Source: JBBRLG01 sp038231495 | Lineage (GTDB): Bacteria > Planctomycetota > Planctomycetia > Gemmatales > Gemmataceae | DNA: 14,612 nt | Reading direction: 5' to 3' | Assembly: GCA_038231495.1 (NCBI GenBank) | Contig: JBBRLG010000115.1 | Span: 1 to 14,612 of the forward strand | In this document: positions 7,350-12,723 of the stretch, piece after piece | Numbering within the stretch: position 1 is the first letter of the stretch | How the letters are laid out: each line of letters begins with the position of its first letter | Position numbers and translations under genes: made by a program | Notes under the pieces: model-generated | Seen by the model: the letters and a program-made list of their open reading frames with translations, nothing else | Told to the model about the DNA's origin: nothing | Databases searched by the model: none

Positions 7350-7378
7350 AGAATAGCACATGCAGAATTTGCGGTCAG
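7350..7378 (-). promoter_or_regulatory. Possible psd promoter
   Basis: Minus-strand CTGACC (7373-7378), a 17-nt spacer and TATTCT (7350-7355) match sigma70-type boxes in 4/6 positions each, in an AT-richer patch. The -10 ends 7 nt before the ATG at 7342, so the message would be leaderless from that start or would have a roughly 75-nt leader if translation begins at 7264. Weak evidence. Confidence 0.3.
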
Positions 7379-7390
7379 CCCACCAGTCCG

Positions 7391-7969
7391 TCACTCACGG
7401 CCTCGCCACCCGGCCCATTTCATCGCCCGGTCCAACCACGGGTGCCGGGTGCGAGGAGAAGGTCGTTTCCGGTCGTTCGGTGACGCATTGACTTGTTTGG
7501 CGAGATACTGAACCACCGAATCGAAGGAGCCGTCGATTCGCTCAACGTCCTCGGCTGGGAACACCACGCCGAACTCCCGCTCCGTTGCCACCATCAGGCA
7601 AGTCAAGTCGAGGTCGTCGGGGAAAACCTGAAACGGGTTGTCCTGCGGAAACAGCTTGTGCCAAGGGGGACCGAGTTCCTCTGCCCATGCCTTCCGTAGC
7701 CGAATAGGGATTTCCTTTGGGATAGCGGTTCCTTTGTAGAATGTCCGGTAGAACGTATCCTCGTCCATGACCGGCCTCCTGCGGCATTCTCGCTCGAATG
7801 CCCGCATCTTCGCAGTCCCGAAAAGGGTCATGGTTAGGACGAATAGGAAACCTCCAAGGAGTAGAATAAAGCCGAAAGGATTGGGCGGTTTGAGCCACCA
7901 ATAACAGCAAAGGAGCGCGACGGACCCCACCCCACCACACCCGACTCCGATGGCCAGCTTCTCTCGCAC
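7391..7969 (-). CDS. Membrane protein with degenerate acyl-carrier-like domain
   Basis: A 192-residue protein from a GTG start at 7969, chosen because GGAAGGAG lies just upstream; the frame is open further up only through repeat DNA. Two hydrophobic segments (about 6-24 and 31-52) form a membrane hairpin. Residues about 68-160 resemble an acyl-carrier-protein-like four-helix fold (IPIRLRKAWAEELG, then DDLDLTCLMVATEREFGVVF, then ERIDGSFDSVVQYLAKQV), close to what I know as DUF1493-type proteins. The usual phosphopantetheine serine of DSL is Asp119 here (DDLDL), so it should not carry a prosthetic group. A basic tail follows. The upstream leader repeat carries its own GTG start (8019) in another frame, encoding MIEQEWLVRVERKE, so the present gene may be a frameshifted derivative. 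Function unknown. Confidence 0.65.
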   Translation of the reverse strand: MREKLAIGVGCGGVGSVALLCCYWWLKPPNPFGFILLLGGFLFVLTMTLFGTAKMRAFERECRRRPVMDEDTFYRTFYKGTAIPKEIPIRLRKAWAEELGPPWHKLFPQDNPFQVFPDDLDLTCLMVATEREFGVVFPAEDVERIDGSFDSVVQYLAKQVNASPNDRKRPSPRTRHPWLDRAMKWAGWRGRE

Positions 7970-8003
7970 GGCGGCAACTCCTTCCTCTCCACGCGAACCA
8001 GCC

Positions 8004-8104
8004 ACTCTTGCTCGATCACGGCAAAATCCTCCCGCCTCATCATCGGGCCGGGCGGCGTCTGTTGCAAGAGATGGTTCGATCCGCTGAATGCGTGGCGTTA
8101 TAAG
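8004..8104 (-). repeat. Leader repeat, copy A
   Basis: About 100 bp, roughly 90% identical to 9121-9217 in the same orientation, with one extra A in an A-run at 8023-8026. On the minus strand it contains GGAGG (8028-8032) and a GTG at 8017-8019 that opens MIEQEWL. That frame runs on for 61 residues to 7834, overlapping the membrane-protein gene in a different frame. Upstream codons spell RIEPSLATDAARP-type residues in one frame. It looks like the 5' leader of a multicopy gene family. Confidence 0.8.
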
Positions 8105-8141
8105 TATTGCCCTCCTCCGTCGCAGAAACGTCGTTATCAGA

Positions 8142-8693
8142 TCAACGCAATTGCTTGTTGACCGCGTCGACGTCGAACTTCTCCGGGTCGAACTCGCCGC
8201 CGACCCATTCCAGCAGTTCCTCGTGTTCCTCGTGTTTCGGGTTCTGAATGGCCTCCAAGAAGTCGCCATAGCCCCACGGCCCACCGCAGTCCTCGGGCGG
8301 ACAGGCCCGCTTGCCGTCGGTGCAGCGGGGATAGCGGACGCCAGGTTCCGCCGGGAGCGTCTTCTCCACCTGGATGACGTGCTCCCAACTGTCGCCGAAG
8401 TCGTAGGTGTAGGTGAACTTCTTGACGCCGCCGGCCACGAACTGACTCAGCTTCACCTTCCGCTCGTCCTCCGTTTCCAGCATCCCGGTCGGGTCCGGTG
8501 CGCCGTACTCCTCGCCGCCGATCTCGAAAGCGTGCAGGTGTGAACCCGTCCAGCCCATGCAGGTCTGGAAGATGTCGTGGAGCTTGGCCAGCGTGCAATC
8601 CTGGACCTGCACCCGCCGCCAGACGGGAGGCGTGATGCTCTTCAGCGTTACCTTCAGTTGGTAGACCTCGCCCGCGCTTTTCGCTTTTGCCAT
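8142..8693 (-). CDS. Plasmid pRiA4b ORF-3-like family protein
   Basis: A 183-residue protein matching the pRiA4b ORF-3 family (PF07929 as I remember it). Telltale features: an opening strand YQLKVTLKSITPPVWRRVQV, the conserved helix TLAKLHDIFQTCMGW followed by SHLHAFEIGG, the aspartate/tryptophan signature FTYTYDFGDSWEHVIQVE, and the cysteine segment CTDGKRACPPEDCGGPWGY, which probably binds a metal. The family is widespread on plasmids and in accessory regions, and its biochemical role is not established. The ATG at 8693 has GGGAGAA upstream. It sits between the two copies of the leader repeat, so recombination between these direct repeats would delete it. Confidence 0.92.
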   Translation of the reverse strand: MAKAKSAGEVYQLKVTLKSITPPVWRRVQVQDCTLAKLHDIFQTCMGWTGSHLHAFEIGGEEYGAPDPTGMLETEDERKVKLSQFVAGGVKKFTYTYDFGDSWEHVIQVEKTLPAEPGVRYPRCTDGKRACPPEDCGGPWGYGDFLEAIQNPKHEEHEELLEWVGGEFDPEKFDVDAVNKQLR

Positions 8694-8749
8694 CGTGTTT
8701 CTCCCAATGCGATTCGCTTCCGTGGCACTCCGATCTTCTTCCCCCTAGC

Positions 8750-8851
8750 CTACTCCTTGCCCAGGATCAGGTCCACCACCCAGCACCCGCGGACGTGGGG
8801 GCCGGGGCTGCGGCAGTGGTCGAGGATTACCTGGTCCGCGCAGCCGGCTTC
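8750..8851 (-). pseudogene. C-terminal relic of a 'TEQEWL...VDLILGKE' family gene
   Basis: A 33-codon stretch reading EAGCADQVILDHCRSPGPHV then RGCWVVDLILGKE and TAG, preceded directly by an in-frame TAA (8852-8854). I recognise this as the conserved C-terminal tail of a planctomycete family whose members start MTExEWL. The matching 5' part is present at 9121-9217, so the two ends of such a gene flank an unrelated small membrane-protein gene. No start codon serves the relic. Confidence 0.6.
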
Positions 8852-8857
8852 TTAGCG

Positions 8858-9136
8858 CTACTCCGGTGGTGTTGCGTCGTCCTTGGTTGCAAATGGCTTT
8901 ACTATCCGCCACAACACGCCACTGACAAAACCAATTATCCCGCCGACAAGTCCCGAAACCCCGGCCCAAATTTGAAATCGGTGCGGCCCATGTTCTCCAC
9001 CGAATTCACCGATTAGCAGCCCAACCCCCACGCCACATACCACCCCACCCAAGAATCCGACAAACGAAGGATCATGTTTCCGCTTATGCTCCACCATGCT
9101 ACGGCACCTGCCTTTCAGGCACTCCTGCTCGGTCAC
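8858..9136 (-). CDS. Small glycine-rich membrane protein
   Basis: A 92-residue protein from the GTG at 9136, which has GGAGG (9144-9148) 7 nt upstream supplied by leader copy B; an ATG at 9097 (MVEHKRKHD, 79 residues) is the alternative. The first residues MTEQECL belong to the leader family, not to the rest of the protein. Residues about 28-46 (FLGGVVCGVGVGLLIG) and 60-82 (AGVSGLVGGIIGFVSGVLW) are two glycine-zipper-like membrane segments. The C-terminus is charged. It looks like a chimera in which a leader and start captured a small membrane gene. Function unknown. Confidence 0.6.
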   Translation of the reverse strand: MTEQECLKGRCRSMVEHKRKHDPSFVGFLGGVVCGVGVGLLIGEFGGEHGPHRFQIWAGVSGLVGGIIGFVSGVLWRIVKPFATKDDATPPE

Positions 9137-9217
9137 GGCAAATCCTCCCGCCTCATCATCGGGCCGGGCGGCGTCGGTTGCAAGGGGTGGTTCGATCCGC
9201 CGAAGGCGTGGCGGTAG
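9121..9217 (-). repeat. Leader repeat, copy B
   Basis: Direct repeat of 8004-8104, about 90% identical with one 1-nt length difference. On the minus strand it holds GGAGG and a GTG that opens MTEQEC. The end of the similarity lies just inside that coding start; beyond it the two downstream genes are unrelated. Upstream of the repeat the two loci also differ. Confidence 0.8.
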
Positions 9218-9284
9218 AGGTGCTGGACGGGGTGCGCGGTGAGGTGCGGAGGGAGAAGGGAGGAAACCAGACAGTCGGGATCGT

Positions 9285-9749
9285 TTATGCGCCCGTTTCT
9301 TCAAACCCCGCGCCGACGACCGGGGTGCTGTTGCGCGTGCGGAAGCGCTCCAGCACGGACGACTTGACCGGGATGCCCGCGCGGTTCGGCTTCGCCACCG
9401 GGGACGGCAAGGCACCGTTCGCCACCGACAGCTTCGCGGCGGGTGCGGCGGGTGCGGCGGCATGGGTGTCCGGGTCGGGGATGGCGAGCGCGGCGAAGAG
9501 GGTGTTGTACTCCTCGTCCTTGACGTCGCGGTTGAAGTTGAAGTAATCGACGTTGCGGTAGGGCAGGATGAAGAGCCGGCCCGTGTCCTGGCTGCCGGCC
9601 AGGCGGCCCTTGAAGATGACGAACTCGAAGTCGATGCGCAGCAGGTTCTGCACGGCGATTTCGGTCCCGTTGACGGTGCGCACCATCAGGGTGTCGTGCT
9701 GGTCCGCGGGAATCTGGCGCAGGAGGGCGGCCCAGGAAGCGTTGAGCAT
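9285..9749 (-). CDS. Conserved hypothetical protein
   Basis: A 154-residue protein with a folded N-terminal part (about 1-90: LRQIPADQHDTLMVRTVNGT, then IDFEFVIFKGRLAGSQDTGR and LFILPYRNVDYFNFNR), which looks like a small beta-rich domain, and a disordered Ala/Pro-rich C-terminal part. I recall similar proteins in planctomycetes, without a known role. The ATG at 9749 was chosen over upstream in-frame starts because the folded part begins there; no strong Shine-Dalgarno is seen. It has no signal peptide or membrane segment. It is the first gene past the phage-like run and may not belong to it. Confidence 0.75.
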   Translation of the reverse strand: MLNASWAALLRQIPADQHDTLMVRTVNGTEIAVQNLLRIDFEFVIFKGRLAGSQDTGRLFILPYRNVDYFNFNRDVKDEEYNTLFAALAIPDPDTHAAAPAAPAAKLSVANGALPSPVAKPNRAGIPVKSSVLERFRTRNSTPVVGAGFEETGA

Positions 9750-9897
9750 GGTAAGTCTTCGGTGCCTGAAACCTTGTTCGTAATACGACCGGCCACGGGC
9801 CGCGGCGCGAGTCGGCCCACGCGTCTGGTGCAAAGCCTAGCTCAAAATCGCCGGCCGTGCGCCGAATTTTTCGCGCCGGGTGGAAAACACCGCGCGG

Positions 9898-10278
9898 TCA
9901 AGCCTTCCGCCGGCGGCGCGACAACTCCAGCGCGACGGCCTGGGCCGATGCCGCCTCGGCCACGCCGGGGTAGGGCGCGAGCAATTGGAGCACGAGCGCC
10001 AGGAACGCGCGGATCTCGGCGTGTTCCAGCACGTTGCCGGTGCCTTTGTCGCGCGGGGCCGCGCGGACGGTCGCGGTCCAGCCGGGGTTGTCGGCGGTCT
10101 CCTTGCCGGGGCCGAGCTTGAGCCAGTCGAGCGGCTTGTCTTCGAGGGCAGCCATTTCGGCGCGGAGCCGGGCCTGGGCCGTTGCTTGTCGGACCGCCGC
10201 GGCGAAGGCGTGATAGGCCGGGTCGCGGCGCGACTGCCGGCCGTAGCGCAGCCAGCGCTCGAAGGTGCGTCGCGGCAC
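9898..10278 (-). CDS. HTH protein resembling phage terminase small subunit, 5' end disrupted
   Basis: From the only conventional start (GTG at 10278) the product is 126 residues, but this begins in the middle of the helix-turn-helix. The frame stays open upstream and encodes ALERQITAFIRAGGYPHVAA plus EAAG, an obvious first half of the domain, continuing through a Pro/Thr-rich stretch to 10395 where the 66-bp palindrome begins. No ATG, GTG or TTG is available in that 39-codon extension. The recognition helix (VPRRTFERWLRYGRQ) and the following DPAYHAFAAAVRQATAQARL helix match DNA-binding small terminase-like proteins. The C-terminus is Arg/Lys-rich (LSRRRRKA). I infer that the original start was lost when the palindrome arrived, leaving a truncated or silent gene unless ATT is used. 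No large terminase gene follows. Confidence 0.6.
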   Translation of the reverse strand: MPRRTFERWLRYGRQSRRDPAYHAFAAAVRQATAQARLRAEMAALEDKPLDWLKLGPGKETADNPGWTATVRAAPRDKGTGNVLEHAEIRAFLALVLQLLAPYPGVAEAASAQAVALELSRRRRKA

Positions 10279-10395
10279 GCCGGCCGCCTCGGCCGCGACG
10301 TGCGGATAGCCGCCGGCACGGATGAACGCGGTGATTTGTCGCTCAAGCGCGGGCGTAGGCGGCGGAGTTGGACTTGTCCTGGGAAGTTGAATTTC

Positions 10396-10461
10396 GTTTA
10401 GCCGCGTTTCGGAGAAACGCGCGAGCCGCCGCCCGCGCGTTTCTCCGAAACGCGGCTAAAC
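10396..10461. repeat. 66-bp perfect palindrome (REP-like)
   Basis: Arms of 28 bp (10396-10423 and 10434-10461, starting GTTTAGCCGCG...) are perfectly complementary around the 10-nt spacer AGCCGCCGCC. It lies between the stop of the ABC ATPase gene (10486) and the coding remains of the HTH gene (up to 10395), abutting the latter directly. It could act as a transcription terminator for the ATPase gene, though no T-tract follows on the minus strand. Confidence 0.92.
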
Positions 10462-10485
10462 AGGTTGGATGAAACGGATCGTGGT

Positions 10486-11607
10486 TCACGCATCCATTAG
10501 CGCCAGCGCCAGCCGGCGCGGCAACGCAGGGCCGACGTACTCGAACCCGGCGGTCAGTCGCCGCGTCGCATGGCAAACCTTCTTCAGTCCCTGCTCCGGC
10601 GCGGCCAGCGACGGCGCTCGCCGCATGCGCCACAGCGGCGACCGCCGGCGGGCGTGCGTCATTGCCGGGTGCGTGGTGGTCGAGACCGCGCGCAGGCCGA
10701 GGCCGCAGTACATTGCCGCGACGGTCGCCGACAGCGCGTTGCCGATGCCCACGCCCTGGAAGTCGGGCAGCGTCACGGTGCGGTGCTCGCGCCGCGTCGG
10801 CGGGCCGGCTCCGACGAAGTTCATCCAGGCGCTGAACGCCACGGGCCGGCCCTCCCAGGTGGCGAGAAAGCAAACCGCGCTCCGCGCCAGGTCGGTATTC
10901 AAATAGTGATGCGGTGCGAATAACGGCCACGCCGATGCCTGGCAGCGAACGATACGGAGCGGGAGCGCGGGCCGTCGCCGAAGACACCTCCAGGTAAAGC
11001 GACCTTCGGCGGGCCGGTACACCCAGTCGGGTTGCAGCCACTCCTCCACGTCGTCGTGGCACGTCACCGCGACGAACGCCAGCCCGTGGGCGCGAACCGT
11101 ACGGGCGACCGCGGCACTGCCGATCTGGGCCACGGTCCGATCGACGACGCTGCTGTACTCGTCACAGACGACGGCCCGACCGGCGACCGGGTTGGCGACG
11201 GCTTCCGCGAGCAGTCTGGCCAGGGAAACGCGGAACTGTTGCCCGGTGGACAGGACGTGAAACGGCCGCAGCCACGCGGGCGGCGACGAGAAGCCGACGC
11301 CGGACAGCAAGGCCACGATCTGCTTGACCGGCAGTGTTTCGGGGAAGCCGTCGAGCAGGGCGCATTCCGCGTCCCACTCCTGTTTGCGAGTGGTTTGCTC
11401 TGGCCACAGCGCGCGGGCGATGGTGGTCTTGCCGCAGCCGGACGGCCCGGTGATAAGCCCGATGGACCACGGGCGCTCGCCGAGCGGCAGGTCCACATCC
11501 CAGTGGAGCGACCGCCCGGCATCGACGGGCAGATCGAACAATCCGGCGACCTGGGCGACGCGCGGCGTCGCCCGGACCGACGACGTGACGGTAATCGTGG
11601 TGCGCAT
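10486..11607 (-). CDS. ABC-type ATPase fused to a GNAT-like domain (COG2401-like)
   Basis: A 373-residue two-domain protein. The N-terminal ATPase has Walker A GPSGCGKT (54-61), a modified ABC signature LSTGQQFRVSLARLL (119-133), Walker B AVVCDE (145-150, catalytic E150) followed by YSSVVD, and a switch histidine H184 (VTCHDD). The C-terminal part (about 215-373) looks like a GNAT acetyltransferase fold, with the acetyl-CoA loop-like FQGVGIGNAL at 283-292. This pairing matches the group described as 'ABC-type ATPase fused to a predicted acetyltransferase domain' (COG2401), which has no membrane partner and is common in archaea and phage-like regions. No transporter subunits are nearby, so transport is unlikely. 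The start at 11607 has no Shine-Dalgarno; an 11-nt gap separates it from a 34-bp palindrome. Confidence 0.82.
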   Translation of the reverse strand: MRTTITVTSSVRATPRVAQVAGLFDLPVDAGRSLHWDVDLPLGERPWSIGLITGPSGCGKTTIARALWPEQTTRKQEWDAECALLDGFPETLPVKQIVALLSGVGFSSPPAWLRPFHVLSTGQQFRVSLARLLAEAVANPVAGRAVVCDEYSSVVDRTVAQIGSAAVARTVRAHGLAFVAVTCHDDVEEWLQPDWVYRPAEGRFTWRCLRRRPALPLRIVRCQASAWPLFAPHHYLNTDLARSAVCFLATWEGRPVAFSAWMNFVGAGPPTRREHRTVTLPDFQGVGIGNALSATVAAMYCGLGLRAVSTTTHPAMTHARRRSPLWRMRRAPSLAAPEQGLKKVCHATRRLTAGFEYVGPALPRRLALALMDA

Positions 11608-11618
11608 AGTATTGATTT

Positions 11619-11652
11619 GCCGCTTGCGGCTGAGCGCTCAGCCGCAAGCGGC
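11619..11652. repeat. 34-bp perfect palindrome without spacer
   Basis: GCCGCTTGCGGCTGAGC is followed immediately by its exact reverse complement (17-bp arms, no loop). It fills the gap between the ParB-like stop (11666) and the ATPase start (11607). The block TTTGCCGCTTGCGGCT (11616-11631) recurs exactly at 12696-12711, so it is a repeated element. Confidence 0.92.
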
Positions 11653-11665
11653 GTTGCGGGATGTT

Positions 11666-12244
11666 TCAACTCAACAACGGCTTACACTTCAACCCCTCGC
11701 CCTGAAACCGCTGCAACAGCCGCACCTGTTCCTCCTCGTCGGCGCATGCCACGAGGATAAGAAACTGTTCCGGCACGTCGCTCTCCGCCTTTTCCGTCTG
11801 GGCATCCGTCAACGCCTCGTCGGCGTCGGCATTCGCCCGTGCGATGCTGGCCCAGAGGTTGGCCAGCGCGTCGGAGTCCGTGGGCGTCTGGTCGCGCAAC
11901 CGGTCCAACGTCGGCGTATCGTAGTCGGCGAGCGCGGCCAGCGGGTCGAGGGACAGGAGCAGGGCGCGGGCCTCGGCGTCGTCCACGTCGAGGATTTCCA
12001 CGTCCACTTCCATGCCGGGGTCGAGGTCGCGGCGCAGGTGGCCGTCGATCAGCTTGAGCCGGCCGTCGGGCAGTTCATAGGCGAGCAGCGACCGGGCAAA
12101 ACCGACCGCGGCGTAGAGCGCGAGCAAGGCGTCGCGCTGAGCGTCGTTGTGGACGCGCGGGTTCAACTCGTGTGGCACCAGGTCGCCGGCGCGGACACGG
12201 CGGTGGGCCTTGATGCGGTTGCGGACGGGTTGGTCGTGGCTCAT
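11666..12244 (-). CDS. ParB-like N-terminal domain protein
   Basis: A 192-residue protein with a ParB/sulfiredoxin-type domain at about 14-120: VRAGDLVPHELNPRVHNDAQ, then the nucleotide-binding DGHLRRDL (67-74) in place of the usual GxHRR, then VDVEILDVDDAEARALLLSLD. It lacks the HTH and dimerisation parts of chromosomal ParB, so chromosome segregation is unlikely; such short forms occur in phage and plasmid regions. The acidic linker ends in EQFLILVACADEEEQVRLLQ and EGLKCKPLLS, a tail I know from phage ParB-like proteins. AGGGGA precedes the ATG at 12244. The gene overlaps the upstream ASCH gene by ATGA, implying translational coupling. Confidence 0.85.
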   Translation of the reverse strand: MSHDQPVRNRIKAHRRVRAGDLVPHELNPRVHNDAQRDALLALYAAVGFARSLLAYELPDGRLKLIDGHLRRDLDPGMEVDVEILDVDDAEARALLLSLDPLAALADYDTPTLDRLRDQTPTDSDALANLWASIARANADADEALTDAQTEKAESDVPEQFLILVACADEEEQVRLLQRFQGEGLKCKPLLS

Positions 12245-12678
12245 GTCGTCACCATCCCCTGGGCCAGTAGGGCGTCGCGGACTTCAAACACGCCCACGCG
12301 ACCGGTGGCACGGATGGGCACTCGGAACGGCACCGGGTCAGCGTACTCCCACACCCAGCGGCCGGACCGGAAGTCGGCGAGGTTCGGTTCGGTTTCGTGT
12401 TGCCACATAAACTCTTCGACGCGCGTGCAGGCGACGAGCTTGGCCGTGCCGAGGACGCAGCCGCAGGGGAGCAAACTCCAGCCCTCGTGGTTGGCTCGGC
12501 GTAGCAGTGTACGGAACGGTTCGCGGTGACACAGGGCACGGCTGGCCGGCGGGAAGCGCAACCCGGCATGGAGCGCAACGACGCCGCGATAGGGCGTTTG
12601 CCAGGACCGTGTTTCGAGGCGGAGGACGCCGTGAGCGAGGAGGCTGGCCCACGGTTGTGGCACGGAGACGGCACGCAT
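12241..12678 (-). CDS. ASCH-domain (PUA-like) protein
   Basis: A 145-residue protein that opens MRAVSVPQPWASLLAHGVLR then LETRSWQTPYRGVVALHAG, the ASCH signature (conserved QPWA, the E-x-R-x-W segment and the YRG...HA strand). The C-terminal half continues the beta-barrel (GCVLGTAKLVACTRVEEF, then WVWEYADPVPFRVPIRATGR). ASCH domains are PUA-like RNA- or modified-nucleotide-binding folds, and small stand-alone ones are frequent in phages; the substrate here is unknown. The ATG at 12678 has AGGGAGAA upstream, the clearest ribosome site in this run. Stop and next start overlap (ATGA) with the ParB-like gene, so both are made together. Confidence 0.87.
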   Translation of the reverse strand: MRAVSVPQPWASLLAHGVLRLETRSWQTPYRGVVALHAGLRFPPASRALCHREPFRTLLRRANHEGWSLLPCGCVLGTAKLVACTRVEEFMWQHETEPNLADFRSGRWVWEYADPVPFRVPIRATGRVGVFEVRDALLAQGMVTT

Positions 12679-12695
12679 CGGGTTCTCCCTGGGAT

Positions 12696-12711
12696 TTTGC
12701 CGCTTGCGGCT
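12696..12711. repeat. Half-copy of the TTTGCCGCTTGCGGCT element
   Basis: Exact match to 11616-11631. Here only one half is present; it can form a small GCCGC/GCGGC stem. It lies between the protease stop (12724) and the ASCH start, upstream of that gene's ribosome binding site, which is intact. Confidence 0.75.
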
Positions 12712-12723
12712 TTGCGGTTTCGA

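Noticed and set aside
7834..8019. 61-codon frame opened by the GTG of leader copy A (MIEQEWL...)
   Set aside because: It has a good ribosome site, but only the first ~14 residues resemble the leader family; the rest overlaps the membrane gene out of frame. Treated as a probable frameshift relic and recorded under the repeat.
10343..11062. Minus-strand frame ending through the 66-bp palindrome
   Set aside because: Overlaps the ATPase-GNAT gene in another frame and is Arg/Ala-rich; no support.
10486..11607. ABC transporter ATP-binding subunit
   Set aside because: No permease or binding protein is nearby, and the C-terminal half is a GNAT-like domain; the fusion fits COG2401 better.
11666..12244. 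Chromosome-partitioning ParB with a nearby parS or origin
   Set aside because: The protein lacks the HTH and dimerisation domains, there is no parA, and I saw no parS-like 16-mer; only the N-terminal ParB-like domain is supported.
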